Assembly: GCF_003336805.1 (NCBI RefSeq)
Contig: NZ_QFWJ01000004.1
Coordinates: forward strand, 1 to 64,000
Source of the DNA: Marinospirillum perlucidum
Lineage (GTDB): Bacteria; Pseudomonadota; Gammaproteobacteria; Pseudomonadales; Halomonadaceae
Reading direction: 5' to 3'
Length of the DNA: 64,000 nt
In this document: one piece after another, positions 8,222-16,873 of the stretch
Numbering within the stretch: the first letter of the stretch is position 1
Layout: every line of letters starts with the position of its first letter
Translations under genes and position numbers: made by a program
The notes under the pieces: model-generated
What the model saw: the letters and a program-made list of their open reading frames with translations, nothing else
Database searches by the model: none
What the model was told of the DNA's origin: nothing

Positions 8222-9046
8222 ATGAGTGTAACAGCATCCCTGTGGCGTGACCGTCTGGAAAACCTGCGCAGCCACAAGTTTTTTGAACTGATTGTTATCG
8301 CCATCATTATCGTGTCGGCGCTTTTGATCGGTGCAAAAACCTATGAAGAAAGCAGCCATTTTGAACAGGTGATCTATTGGCTGGATTGGGCCGTCACCTT
8401 CTTTTTTCTGATTGAAATTATCATCCGGATCGCTGCTGAAAAACGAACACTGGATTTTTTCCGCCGGGGCTGGAACCTGTTTGATTTTGTCATAGTGACA
8501 GCGAGCCTGATTCCCATCGACGATTCGCAAATGGTATTGCTGGCACGCCTGCTGCGGGTGCTCAGGGTTTTGCGTCTGGTTTCCATGATTCCGGAACTGC
8601 GTATGCTACTGACCTCTTTGGTGAAATCCTTGCCGCGTATGGGCTATGTCGCCCTGATCATGTTTATTATTTTTTATATTTACGGTGCGATAGGCAGCTT
8701 TCTGTTCCATGATGTTGATGAAAAACTCTGGGGTAATATCGCCCTGGCCATGTTGACACTCTTCCAGGTGGCGACTTTTGAAAGCTGGGCAACTGCAGTG
8801 CTTTACCCGGCCATGGAGCACTACCCTTACAGCTGGATTTATTTTCTGAGTTTTATTTTCCTGAATGCTTTTATCTTTTTGAATATGATGATCGGTATTG
8901 TTTTGGATGTAATGCAAAAGGAAACGGCTCTTCAGGAGATTGAAACGGGTGAGGGGGAAGCCGCAGAAATTCATTGGTTGCGTGAGCATGTTGAACGCCA
9001 GCAGGCGCAACTCGATCGTATTGAAGCCAAACTGGATCGTTCCTAA
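8222..9046 (+). CDS. Bacterial voltage-gated sodium channel (NaChBac family)
   Basis: The 274-residue protein has the six-segment plan of BacNaV channels, inner-membrane homotetramers. S1 (about 20-37) and S2 (50-70) precede S3 (84-98). S4 carries four arginines three residues apart (R109, R112, R115, R118). S5 spans about 139-162, and the pore helix leads to the filter TFESWAT (185-191) in the context LFQVATFESWATAVLYP, very close to NaChBac. S6 runs from about 205 to 230. The C-terminus contains a short coiled coil (LREHVERQQAQLDRIEAKL), as in known tetramers. Glu187 gives the filter ring expected for sodium selectivity; Phe186 stands where Leu is usual. Related channels serve motility, pH or sodium homeostasis. 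Its stop overlaps the NUDIX start. Confidence 0.92.
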   Translation: MSVTASLWRDRLENLRSHKFFELIVIAIIIVSALLIGAKTYEESSHFEQVIYWLDWAVTFFFLIEIIIRIAAEKRTLDFFRRGWNLFDFVIVTASLIPIDDSQMVLLARLLRVLRVLRLVSMIPELRMLLTSLVKSLPRMGYVALIMFIIFYIYGAIGSFLFHDVDEKLWGNIALAMLTLFQVATFESWATAVLYPAMEHYPYSWIYFLSFIFLNAFIFLNMMIGIVLDVMQKETALQEIETGEGEAAEIHWLREHVERQQAQLDRIEAKLDRS

Positions 9047-9669
9047 TGTTGGATTTATTGCGGCAAAACCTGGCCGGCCATCAGCCTTCTCAGCTCGAAG
9101 GAATTGATTATCCTCAGGCTGCTGTGCTCTTGCCGATTACCCGTGAGCCGGACCCCCAGCTGATTTTTACCCGGCGGGCGGGCCATCTATCCACACACAG
9201 TGGCCAGGTGGCTTTTCCCGGCGGTAAGCGTGATCCTGAAGATCCTTCGCTGGTGGCTACAGCCCTGCGTGAGGCCGAAGAGGAAATAGGGCTGGAGCCA
9301 GAGCAGGTGGAGGTGCTGGGCGCCTTGGGCGAATTGATTTCCCTGCATGGTATTCGTGTGACCCCCTATGTTGGCCTGATCCCTGCATCCCTGGAACTGG
9401 TTCCCTGTGAAGATGAGCTGGACGCCATTTTTTCTGTACCCCTGCGCTGGTTTGCCGAGGATCAACGTAGCCATACGGACCAGATCCAGGTTGCTGATCG
9501 CTGCCTTTATGTGCCCAGCTATCAATGGCAGGAATATCGAATTTGGGGGCTTTCGGCGATGATGCTGGTGGAGTTGCTTCAGGTAGGTCTGCAGCAGGAT
9601 ATCAGTCTGGATCAAAAGCCCGGCGGCGACCTGGTTCGCCACCCGGTCAGGCCTTTTCCACCGCGATAA
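9046..9669 (+). CDS. NUDIX hydrolase, CoA pyrophosphatase-like (NudL)
   Basis: The 207-residue protein shows the NudL/CoAse signature: LPITREPDPQLIFTRRAGHLSTHSGQVAFPGGKRD followed by the NUDIX box at about residues 61-83, with REAEEEIGLEPEQVEVLG providing the metal-binding glutamates. These enzymes cleave CoA or its oxidised forms to phosphopantetheine and adenosine 3',5'-bisphosphate. The ATG shares one base with the stop of the sodium channel gene (TAATG), so the two are translationally coupled, an unusual partnership. The cytosolic location is inferred from lack of a signal peptide. Confidence 0.88.
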   Translation: MLDLLRQNLAGHQPSQLEGIDYPQAAVLLPITREPDPQLIFTRRAGHLSTHSGQVAFPGGKRDPEDPSLVATALREAEEEIGLEPEQVEVLGALGELISLHGIRVTPYVGLIPASLELVPCEDELDAIFSVPLRWFAEDQRSHTDQIQVADRCLYVPSYQWQEYRIWGLSAMMLVELLQVGLQQDISLDQKPGGDLVRHPVRPFPPR

Positions 9670-9820
9670 AATGCCTTAAGTAAACCGGTGGTTAACTTGC
9701 CGAATGTGGGGGGAGTGATAAATTGTATTTTATGGATTTTATATACATGACAGATCAAGTCCGGAAGAGGATGATCTGAAGTAAACTGCAAACACGTTAG
9801 CGCAGGGTGGCAGCCACACG

Positions 9821-11002
9821 ATGAGCCTGGATTCTTTTATTGATATTCGAACCATGATGGTGATGCTCGGAGTGGGCGGCATCGTTTTGGGGCTGGTGAT
9901 TCTTCTTTACCAACATGAAAATCATCGTAACCCGGCTCTTTATGCCTGGCTGTGGGCTCAACTATGCAAGGGCCTGGCCATTTTTATTGTCGGTCTGCGT
10001 GGTTGGATTCACTATGATTTGAGTGTGCATCTGGGCAATACCCTGCTCTACCTGGGTTTTGCGCTGGAAGTCATGGCCTACTTCCATTATGCCTTCGGGC
10101 GCTGGAGCAGGCATTTTCTGCCCGGCTTTCTGCTCTTCAGTCTGGTGGTGATCAATCTAGCCGCTGCTCTGACCCCGCAAGAAGGCCCCCGAGGTCATCT
10201 GACCGTCATGGGTTCTCTGTTCATGGGCAGCTTTACCGCTATCAGCGCTTGGGTGCTTTTTCGTTCCAGGCCGAAGAAATCAGCCTTGCTGTGGTTGCTG
10301 ATTGTTGCCCAGAGTATGGCTGTGGTGATTTTTGCTTTCCGTTGCCTGGGGGCTTGGGTGAATCCCGAGCATGCAGCGCTCACCAGCTCTTTGACCAACC
10401 AACTGGCTTATCTCTTCTATTATGCGCTGATGCTGGTCAACGGCTTTAGCTTTATTCTGCTGGTCAAGGAGGATACTGATGCCGCCATGCGGCGGATGGC
10501 GATTACCGATTCCCTGACCGGCCTGGCGAACCGGCGCTATTTTCTTCAAGCCAGTGAGCGTCAACTAGCCCGTAAAGCAGGCGGCTGCTTGATGATGCTG
10601 GATGTGGATTTCTTCAAAAAGGTGAACGACCGCTATGGTCATGCCGTGGGGGATAAGACCCTGCAGGTGGTGGCCCATATCCTGCAAGAACATCTCAACA
10701 AAAACCAGATATTGGCTCGCATGGGCGGGGAGGAGTTTGCCGCCTTTTTACCCGGAGAAAATTTACCGGCAGCAGAAAAGCAGGCCTGGAATATTTGCCG
10801 CGATCTGGCGGCTACCCCGATTTGCTTGGATGAAATCAATCTGAAGGTTACTATAAGCATCGGTCTGACTTGCTTTGATGCCGATCTGCCTCTGGATGCA
10901 GCCTTGACCCGGGCGGACGATGCCCTTTATCTGGCCAAACGCCAGGGGCGCAATCAAGTTCAGATCTATTCGGAACCAACCAGTATCCCCGTGGGTGGAT
11001 AA
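9821..11002 (+). CDS. Membrane-bound diguanylate cyclase (GGDEF)
   Basis: The 393-residue protein has about seven hydrophobic helices in residues 10-220, forming an integral membrane sensor without a recognisable periplasmic domain. A C-terminal GGDEF domain follows, starting at [14 protein letters not shown]. The active site is MGGEEF, with [20 protein letters not shown] supplying the metal and nucleotide residues, so cyclase activity (two GTP to c-di-GMP) is likely. The product-inhibition RxxD site expected before the GGEEF loop is replaced by NKNQ, so allosteric feedback is probably absent. It is preceded by about 150 nt of AT-rich sequence and followed closely by the carbonic anhydrase-like gene. 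Confidence 0.92.
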   Translation: MSLDSFIDIRTMMVMLGVGGIVLGLVILLYQHENHRNPALYAWLWAQLCKGLAIFIVGLRGWIHYDLSVHLGNTLLYLGFALEVMAYFHYAFGRWSRHFLPGFLLFSLVVINLAAALTPQEGPRGHLTVMGSLFMGSFTAISAWVLFRSRPKKSALLWLLIVAQSMAVVIFAFRCLGAWVNPEHAALTSSLTNQLAYLFYYALMLVNGFSFILLVKEDTDAAMRRMAITDSLTGLANRRYFLQASERQLARKAGGCLMMLDVDFFKKVNDRYGHAVGDKTLQVVAHILQEHLNKNQILARMGGEEFAAFLPGENLPAAEKQAWNICRDLAATPICLDEINLKVTISIGLTCFDADLPLDAALTRADDALYLAKRQGRNQVQIYSEPTSIPVGG

Positions 11003-11024
11003 CTGCTTAAGACAGGTAAAGAAG

Positions 11025-11549
11025 ATGCTTTATGATCTTGAAGACCGCCGGGTCCAGCTTCTGAGTGAAGAGATTTTTATCGCGCCCAATGCCACCCTGA
11101 TCGGTAGTGTGATCCTGCACGAAGAAGCCAGCGTCTGGTTTAACGTTGTCGCCCGGGGCGATAATGATCCCATTACCCTGGGTCCGCAAAGTAACGTTCA
11201 GGATGGCAGCATTCTGCATACCGATGTGGGCTTTCCCCTGACCCTCGGGCGTGGTGTGACAGTCGGCCACAAGGCCATGCTGCATGGTTGCCAGATCGGC
11301 GATTTCAGCCTGATCGGTATGAATGCGGTGGTTCTGAATGGAGCCAAGATCGGTCGCTATTGCCTGATTGGTGCCAATACCCTGATTCCTGAAGGAATGG
11401 TGGTTCCCGATGGTTCCCTGGTGCTGGGTTCACCCGGCCAGATCAAGCGGGAACTAACCGAAGAGCAAAAAGCCCATCTGGAAGCCAGTGCCGCCCATTA
11501 TGTAGAAAATGGCCAGCGTTATCTGAATAGCTTCCGTCCCCGCCCCTGA
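11025..11549 (+). CDS. Gamma-carbonic anhydrase-like hexapeptide protein (YrdA family)
   Basis: The 174-residue protein is a left-handed beta-helix of hexapeptide repeats, visible as [49 protein letters not shown] and the later [29 protein letters not shown]. Zinc-ligand histidines of gamma-class carbonic anhydrases are present ([14 protein letters not shown]). YrdA/PaaY-type proteins form cytosolic trimers; some hydrate CO2 and others act as thioesterases. ATG 11025 has AGGTAAAGA before it. An upstream in-frame start at 10920 lies inside the preceding cyclase gene and is rejected. Confidence 0.9.
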   Translation: MLYDLEDRRVQLLSEEIFIAPNATLIGSVILHEEASVWFNVVARGDNDPITLGPQSNVQDGSILHTDVGFPLTLGRGVTVGHKAMLHGCQIGDFSLIGMNAVVLNGAKIGRYCLIGANTLIPEGMVVPDGSLVLGSPGQIKRELTEEQKAHLEASAAHYVENGQRYLNSFRPRP

Positions 11550-11587
11550 TTTTTCTTCATTGATGTCTATAAGGTTTTATAACAAGC

Positions 11588-12601
11588 ATGAGTAAAACAA
11601 CCGTACTGACCGGTATCACCACCACGGGTACTCCTCATCTGGGTAATTACGTCGGCGCTATACGTCCGGCTATTGCTGCCAGCCGTGACCAGAGCATGAC
11701 CCCCTACTTTTTTCTGGCGGACTTTCATGCCCTGATCAAGTGTCATGAACCCGAGCGGGTTGCAGCCTCGCGTCGTGAAATTGCTGCAACCTGGCTGGCA
11801 CTGGGTCTGGATACGGACAATGCGGTTTTTTATCGGCAAAGTGATATCCCCGAGATTCCCGAATTAACCTGGCTGTTGACCTGTGTTGCCGCCAAGGGTT
11901 TGATGAACCGGGCTCATGCCTATAAAGCGGCTGTACAGGAAAACTTGGATGCCGGTGACAAGGACCCGGATGCGGGCATCAATATGGGGCTGTATAGCTA
12001 CCCGATCCTGATGGCTGCCGATATTCTGATGTTCAATGCCAATCGTGTGCCTGTGGGTCGTGACCAGATTCAGCATATTGAAATGGCCCGTGATATCGGT
12101 CAGCGCTTTAACCACATTTTTGGTGAAGACTTCTTTGCTTTGCCGGAAGCGGTAGTCGATGACCGGGTGGCGGTATTGAATGGCCTGGATGGCCGCAAGA
12201 TGAGCAAAAGCTACAACAACACCATTCCGCTGTTTGAATCGGAAAAGAAATTCCGCAAGCTGATCAACAAGATCAAAACCAATTCCCTGGAGCCGGGTGA
12301 ACCCAAGGATACCGAGGGCTGCACGCTCTTCCAGATCTATTCGGCTTTTGCCAGTGAAGAAGAAGCCCAGGCCATGAAGCAGCGTTACGCCGAGGGTATT
12401 GCCTGGGGTGAAATGAAGAAGGAACTGTTTGAATACCTGAACGAACAGCTGCGTGGACCTCGTGAAGAGTACCAGCGTCTTCTTGACGATCCTGGGCATA
12501 TCGAAGCCGTCCTGCAGCAGGGTGCTGAAAAAGCCAGAAGCTATGCCACACCCTTCTTAGAGCGTTTGAAGCAGGCCGCAGGTTTGGGCAATTTTGTATA
12601 A
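11588..12601 (+). CDS. trpS: Tryptophan-tRNA ligase
   Basis: This 337-residue class I aminoacyl-tRNA synthetase attaches tryptophan to its tRNA in the cytosol. The ATP-binding HIGH-type motif is TPHLGN at residues 15-20 and the second signature is KMSKS near residue 202, followed by YNNTIPLF. LADFHALIKCHEPERV and the segment QIQHIEMARDIGQRFNHIFGEDFF are typical of TrpS. The length is normal for the bacterial enzyme. A strong hairpin terminator lies in the convergent junction with the CorC-like gene. Confidence 0.96.
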   Translation: MSKTTVLTGITTTGTPHLGNYVGAIRPAIAASRDQSMTPYFFLADFHALIKCHEPERVAASRREIAATWLALGLDTDNAVFYRQSDIPEIPELTWLLTCVAAKGLMNRAHAYKAAVQENLDAGDKDPDAGINMGLYSYPILMAADILMFNANRVPVGRDQIQHIEMARDIGQRFNHIFGEDFFALPEAVVDDRVAVLNGLDGRKMSKSYNNTIPLFESEKKFRKLINKIKTNSLEPGEPKDTEGCTLFQIYSAFASEEEAQAMKQRYAEGIAWGEMKKELFEYLNEQLRGPREEYQRLLDDPGHIEAVLQQGAEKARSYATPFLERLKQAAGLGNFV

Positions 12602-12627
12602 ATGCCCTGGCCTCTAACCTGCTAATC

Positions 12628-12663
12628 AGCCGGTGGCTTCTCAAGAGCCGCCGGCTTTTTTCT
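12628..12663. terminator. Terminator between trpS and the CorC-like gene
   Basis: AGCCGGTGGCT pairs with AGCCGCCGGCT (12646-12656) around a short loop and is followed by eight T. It terminates trpS on the plus strand; its right arm overlaps the last codons of the convergent gene, so its effect in that direction is less certain. Confidence 0.85.
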
Positions 12664-13945
12664 TTTTACCCTTACGCTTCTTCGGGGAGACTTCCCAACA
12701 GCGAACCGCCTTGATCAGGTTCTCTTTGACTTCCAGTGTTTCGATGCGGTAGCTGCCAAAGGTTACGCAGGTATTGCCATCGGGGATGGATTCCAGGTAT
12801 TCCAGAATCAAACCGTTGAGGGTCTTGGGGCCGTGGGTCGGTAGTTCCCACTCCAGCTGCTTGTTCACTTCACGAACAGTGGCGCTGGCATCAATCAGCC
12901 AGGAGCCATCCTGTTGTGGCTGGATATCATCCTGATGGTTGGGTACATCCGTGGTGAATTCGCCGACGATCTCTTCCAGAATATCCTCCAGAGTCACCAG
13001 CCCCTGAACATCGCCGTATTCATCCACGACGATGCCAATCCGGCGCTTTTCTTTCTGAAAATTGAGAAGCTGTGTCTGCAGGGGGGTGGACTCAGGGATG
13101 AAATAGGGTTCTCGGGTTTCCTGGACCAGCATCCCCTTGGTGGGTTCGGAGGCTGCCAGAAGCCTTAGACCGCCACGCAGATGCAGAATGCCAACCACGT
13201 TGTTGATGTCATTCTTGTAAACCGGTAAGCGCGTATGCTGGCTGTGTCTGAGCTGTTTAAGCAGGGTGTCCATATCCTGCTCCAGGTCCAGACCGACCAC
13301 CTCCTGGCGGGGGATCATGATGTCATCCACGGTGATGTTTTCCAGATCCAGAATGGACAGGAGCATCGCCTGGTGACGGCTGGGGATCAGATTGCCGGCT
13401 TCGTTAACCACGCTGCGCAATTCTTCGCTGGTAAGGCTGTCCTGCTTGCGCTCGTCCGGGCGAACCCCCATGAGGCGCAAGAGGAAGTTGCTGAATAGAT
13501 TGACCAGCCAAACCAGCGGGTAAAGCAATTTCAACAAGGGATGCAGGGCAAAGGAGGCGGGCCGGGCAAATTTTTCCGGATGCAGGGCGGCCAGCGTCTT
13601 GGGTGTGACCTCGGAAAAGATCAGAACCGTAATGGTAAGGAGCGTGGTGGCGACCAGTGGCCCCAGGCTTTCGCCGAGAAAATGAATCGCAATAACCGTC
13701 GCAATTGCTGCGGCAAAATTGTTGACGAAGTTATTGCCGATCAGGATGACACCCAGCAGACGGTCGGGACGCTGCAGCAGTTGGGTGATGCGCAGAGCGG
13801 ATTTATCGCCCTGCTTGGCCTTGTGGTTCAGACGATAACGGTTGATCGACATCATTCCCGTTTCGGAACCGGAGAAAAAAGCCGAAAGGGCTATCAAAAG
13901 GGCGAGAAGTCCCAGTAATAGCCCCAGGGGTAATTCAGTGTTCAA
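12641..13945 (-). CDS. CorC/HlyC-type CNNM domain protein (DUF21-CBS-CorC_HlyC)
   Basis: The 434-residue inner-membrane protein has a DUF21/CNNM transmembrane domain (residues 1-190, with SAFFSGSETGMMSINRYRL and FVNNFAAAIATVIAIHFLGE), a pair of CBS domains (about 200-330, with TVDDIMIPRQEVVGLDLEQD and YGDVQGLVTLEDILEEIVGE) and a C-terminal CorC/HlyC domain that opens with DGSWLIDASATVREVN. Members move or regulate magnesium and cobalt, probably with the CBS pair sensing nucleotides. In Pseudomonas the same gene lies beside the ccsA-like gene and ffh, as here. It is 13 nt downstream of the ccsA-like gene on the same strand. Confidence 0.92.
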   Translation of the reverse strand: MNTELPLGLLLGLLALLIALSAFFSGSETGMMSINRYRLNHKAKQGDKSALRITQLLQRPDRLLGVILIGNNFVNNFAAAIATVIAIHFLGESLGPLVATTLLTITVLIFSEVTPKTLAALHPEKFARPASFALHPLLKLLYPLVWLVNLFSNFLLRLMGVRPDERKQDSLTSEELRSVVNEAGNLIPSRHQAMLLSILDLENITVDDIMIPRQEVVGLDLEQDMDTLLKQLRHSQHTRLPVYKNDINNVVGILHLRGGLRLLAASEPTKGMLVQETREPYFIPESTPLQTQLLNFQKEKRRIGIVVDEYGDVQGLVTLEDILEEIVGEFTTDVPNHQDDIQPQQDGSWLIDASATVREVNKQLEWELPTHGPKTLNGLILEYLESIPDGNTCVTFGSYRIETLEVKENLIKAVRCWEVSPKKRKGKKKKAGGS

Positions 13946-13958
13946 ACAAACTTATCCT

Positions 13959-14756
13959 CTATCCAGTTAAAAACTGCAGTACCAGCTTGCTGCCAAAATA
14001 GGCCAGGAGCAGCAAGAGGCTACCTCCCAGAGTCCAGCGCACGGCGATAATACCCCGCCAACCCAAACGCCAACGGCCAACCAGAAGAATGCCGAAGGTC
14101 AGCCAGGCGGCCAGGGAAAAGAAAGTCTTGTGGGCGTTGCCGCCGGTAAATAGCTGGTCAAGAAAAATAAAGCCACTAAGAATGCCCAGAGTCAGCAAAA
14201 CTTGACCGGCGATCAGCAGGTCGAAGAGCAGCCGCTCCATGGTTTGTAGCGGAGGCAGTACCGAAATCAGCCCTTTTAAATGGTGATGCTTGAGTTGGCG
14301 GTTCTGCAGAGCCAGGAGTACTGCCTGTACGCTGGCCAGGGCAAAGAGGCTGTAAGCTGATAGAGAGGCCAGTACGTGGAATAGAAGTCCTTCTTTTCCA
14401 GCCGGGAGTTGATAGTGTTCTTCAGGGAGCTGTCCCAGCAGCAACAGAACACCCGCCAGGGGAAAAAGAGCTACGGCCAGATTCAGTGTAGGATGGCGCA
14501 GACTGGCCAGCAGGATGAAGGCGCAGATCAGCCAGCTCAGCAGCGAGGCGACATCCAGCAGGCCCAGGGAAAGTCCCGTGGCTAAATCCAGTTGGCTGTA
14601 GAGAACGATAGCATGATTGATCAGGGCGACCAGACCCAGGACACGGACCAGTCGGTTGTTTTCCGGGGCTCGGCCCAGCAGGCGCATACCCACCCAGGAA
14701 GCCCCGGCCAGGTAAAAGGCAATTGCCAGTAAAGTAAAAGGAAGAAAGGCAGCCAT
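13959..14756 (-). CDS. CcsA/HemX-like inner-membrane protein (YpjD family)
   Basis: The 265-residue protein is almost entirely hydrophobic, with about eight membrane helices, and carries the segment GKEGLLFHVLASLSAYSLFALASVQAVLLALQNRQLK followed by LPPLQTMERLLFDLLIAGQVLLTLGILSGF, typical of the cytochrome c assembly/YpjD family. In that family conserved histidines next to membrane helices bind haem, and FHVLAS fits. The exact role beside ffh is unproven, although the gene pair is widely conserved in gammaproteobacteria. It is divergent from ffh and probably co-transcribed with the CorC-like gene. Confidence 0.85.
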   Translation of the reverse strand: MAAFLPFTLLAIAFYLAGASWVGMRLLGRAPENNRLVRVLGLVALINHAIVLYSQLDLATGLSLGLLDVASLLSWLICAFILLASLRHPTLNLAVALFPLAGVLLLLGQLPEEHYQLPAGKEGLLFHVLASLSAYSLFALASVQAVLLALQNRQLKHHHLKGLISVLPPLQTMERLLFDLLIAGQVLLTLGILSGFIFLDQLFTGGNAHKTFFSLAAWLTFGILLVGRWRLGWRGIIAVRWTLGGSLLLLLAYFGSKLVLQFLTG

Positions 14757-14905
14757 GCTCGGAAACGAATGCTCCTAAAAAGAAACGGGTTAACCGCCTA
14801 TCCTAGCGGATTAAGACAGCTTTGACATCAATTCTTGCCGACTTCATGGAGTAATCAGGGGTGTCTAGTCTATAATCGCACAAATTACAATTTTTGGGGA
14901 TGAAG

Positions 14906-16303
14906 ATGTTTGAAAGTCTAAGTGACCGTCTATCGAATACGCTGCGTAGCCTATCCGGTAATGCCAAGCTGACCGAGGCCAATATCAAGGATACCCTGCG
15001 CGAAGTGCGCATGGCCCTGTTGGAGGCGGATGTCGCCCTGCCGGTGGTGAAAGCCTTTATTGATCAGGTGCGGGAAAGAGCGGTCGGTCAGGAGGTATCC
15101 AAGGCCCTCAAGCCGGGCGAGCAGTTTCTAAAAATTGTTAATGAAACCCTGACCCAGTTGATGGGTGAATCCCAGGTGCCTCTGGAGTTGAAAGGGGAGC
15201 CTGCGGTTGTGCTCATGGCTGGTCTGCAGGGGGCGGGTAAAACCACCACCGTGGCCAAGCTGGCGCGGTATCTGCGCGAGCGGGAAAAGAAAAAGGTGCT
15301 GGTGGTTTCCACCGACGTCTATCGTCCCGCAGCCATGGATCAGTTGCAGACTCTGGCGACCGAAGTTGAAGTGGATTGCTTCCCGGCCAAACCTGACCAG
15401 AAGCCTTCTGCAATCGTGTCGGCAGCGATGAAGGAAGCCAAGATTCAATTCTACGATGTGCTGCTGGTGGATACTGCCGGTCGTTTGCACGTCGATGAAG
15501 AAATGATGTCGGAGATCAAGTCTCTGCATGCCGAGCTGAAGCCTTCAGAAACGCTCTTTGTTGTTGACGCCATGACCGGTCAGGATGCCGCCAATACCGC
15601 CAAGGCCTTTAATGAAGCCCTGCCGCTGACCGGTGTCGTGCTCACCAAGGCAGATGGTGATGCCCGTGGTGGTGCGGCCCTGTCGGTACGTCACATCACC
15701 GGCAAGCCCATCAAGTTCATGGGTATGGGTGAGAAAACCGATGCTCTGGAGCCTTTCTATCCTGATCGTATCGCTTCGCGCATCCTGGGTATGGGTGACC
15801 TCCTGTCCCTGATCGAGGAAGCTGAGCGTACGCTGGACAAGGGCAAGGCGGAAAAGCTGGCCAAGAAGGTCAAGAAGGGTAAAGGCTTTGATCTGGAAGA
15901 TTTCCGTGAGCAGCTGCTGCAGATGAAAAAGATGGGCGGCATGTCGAGCATGCTGGAAAAACTCCCGGGCATGGGCAATATGGCCAAGCTGGCTGAGCAG
16001 CAGGGGCCCATGAAGGAGATGGGTAAGATGGAGGCCATCATCAATTCCATGACGCCTTGGGAAAGACGCAAGCCGGAACTGCTCAATGGTTCGCGTAAAA
16101 GACGCATCTGTGAAGGTTCGGGCACCCAGTTGCAGGATCTGAATCGTCTGATCAAGCAGCATAAGCAGATGCAGAAGATGATGAAGAAGATGACCAGCAA
16201 GGGTGCTGTTGCCAATATGATGCGCGGCATGCAGGGTCAGATGCCTCCCGGTATGGGTGGCGGTGGTCCCATGGGTGGGGGCGGTTTCCCGCCTCGCTTC
16301 TGA
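14906..16303 (+). CDS. ffh: Signal recognition particle protein Ffh
   Basis: This SRP54-type GTPase binds signal sequences of nascent membrane proteins together with 4.5S RNA and delivers ribosomes to FtsY. The N domain (FESLSDRLSNTLRSLSG) is followed by the G domain with GLQGAGKTTTVAKLA, DTAGRLHVDEEMM and LTKADGDARGGAALS, then the methionine-rich M domain with LNGSRKRRICEGSGTQ and KQMQKMMKKM, ending in a Gly/Met/Pro-rich tail. I chose ATG 14906, which has GGGGA at 14896-14900 and gives the usual MFE start (465 residues); ATG 14900 is possible. The 280 nt after its stop separate it from the rpsP operon. Confidence 0.97.
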   Translation: MFESLSDRLSNTLRSLSGNAKLTEANIKDTLREVRMALLEADVALPVVKAFIDQVRERAVGQEVSKALKPGEQFLKIVNETLTQLMGESQVPLELKGEPAVVLMAGLQGAGKTTTVAKLARYLREREKKKVLVVSTDVYRPAAMDQLQTLATEVEVDCFPAKPDQKPSAIVSAAMKEAKIQFYDVLLVDTAGRLHVDEEMMSEIKSLHAELKPSETLFVVDAMTGQDAANTAKAFNEALPLTGVVLTKADGDARGGAALSVRHITGKPIKFMGMGEKTDALEPFYPDRIASRILGMGDLLSLIEEAERTLDKGKAEKLAKKVKKGKGFDLEDFREQLLQMKKMGGMSSMLEKLPGMGNMAKLAEQQGPMKEMGKMEAIINSMTPWERRKPELLNGSRKRRICEGSGTQLQDLNRLIKQHKQMQKMMKKMTSKGAVANMMRGMQGQMPPGMGGGGPMGGGGFPPRF

Positions 16304-16389
16304 TAAAAGCAGGAAACGGCTTGCGTTTCGCGCGTTGGTTACTACAATAGCGCAACCTGAATTTTTATGACGTGAATTGGCGTAAAAAT

Positions 16390-16456
16390 AAAGGCAAAGC
16401 TTCCCAAGGAAGAAGTTATCCATTAGAATACTTCGCCTTTCGGGTGCCTTGCCTTT
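16390..16456 (+). other. Candidate structured leader of the rpsP operon
   Basis: In the 280-nt ffh-rpsP gap, AAAGGCAA (16390-16397) can pair either with GCCTTT (16435-16440) or with TTGCCTTT (16449-16456). Inside the first pairing sit two small stems: CTTCC/GGAAG (16400-16412) and GAAGT/ACTTC (16412-16434). The result is a branched fold with two mutually exclusive closing helices, as in riboregulators. No known family is recognised, and the operon promoter position is unknown. Confidence 0.35.
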
Positions 16457-16583
16457 TGAACAGGTTTTCAATGCGGGGTTGGCTACTCGAATTGAATATC
16501 CCTGGTCGCTAAATTTTTTTAGTGGATTCAGGCTAAAAGCAGCCTGATCTGCATTTCCGAATAGCTTAAAGGAAAGACTTGCA

Positions 16584-16832
16584 ATGGTAACCATTCGTTT
16601 GGCTCGTGGCGGTGCAAAAAAACGCCCTTTTTATCATGTACACGTAACCGACTCTCGTAAGTCGCGTGATGGTCGCTACATCGAGCGTCTGGGTTTCTTT
16701 AACCCTGTCGCCCGTGGCAACTCTGAGCGTCTGCGTCTGGATCTGGACCGCCTGCAGCACTGGGTAGGTCAGGGTGCACAGCTGTCAGATCGCGTTGCCA
16801 AGCTGGCCAAAGAAGCTGCTGAGCAGCAGTAA
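16584..16832 (+). CDS. rpsP: 30S ribosomal protein S16
   Basis: The 82-residue protein is a full-length bacterial S16. It starts with [25 protein letters not shown] and continues with [14 protein letters not shown] and [23 protein letters not shown], the family pattern. It assembles early into the 30S subunit body. It is the first gene of the conserved rpsP-rimM-trmD-rplS operon, preceded by AAAGGAAAG and a long leader with possible structure. Confidence 0.97.
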   Translation: MVTIRLARGGAKKRPFYHVHVTDSRKSRDGRYIERLGFFNPVARGNSERLRLDLDRLQHWVGQGAQLSDRVAKLAKEAAEQQ

Positions 16833-16873
16833 TTGCTGGCAAATCACTTCTTGTCGCAAGTGGATCGGGTTGT

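Noticed and set aside
10920-11024. N-terminal extension of the carbonic anhydrase-like gene
   Set aside because: Lies inside the GGDEF gene in another frame; ATG 11025 has a ribosome binding site and family length.
15545-16594. Minus-strand frame of 349 codons opposite ffh and the rpsP leader
   Set aside because: Antisense to the conserved Ffh G and M domains; no recognisable protein features.
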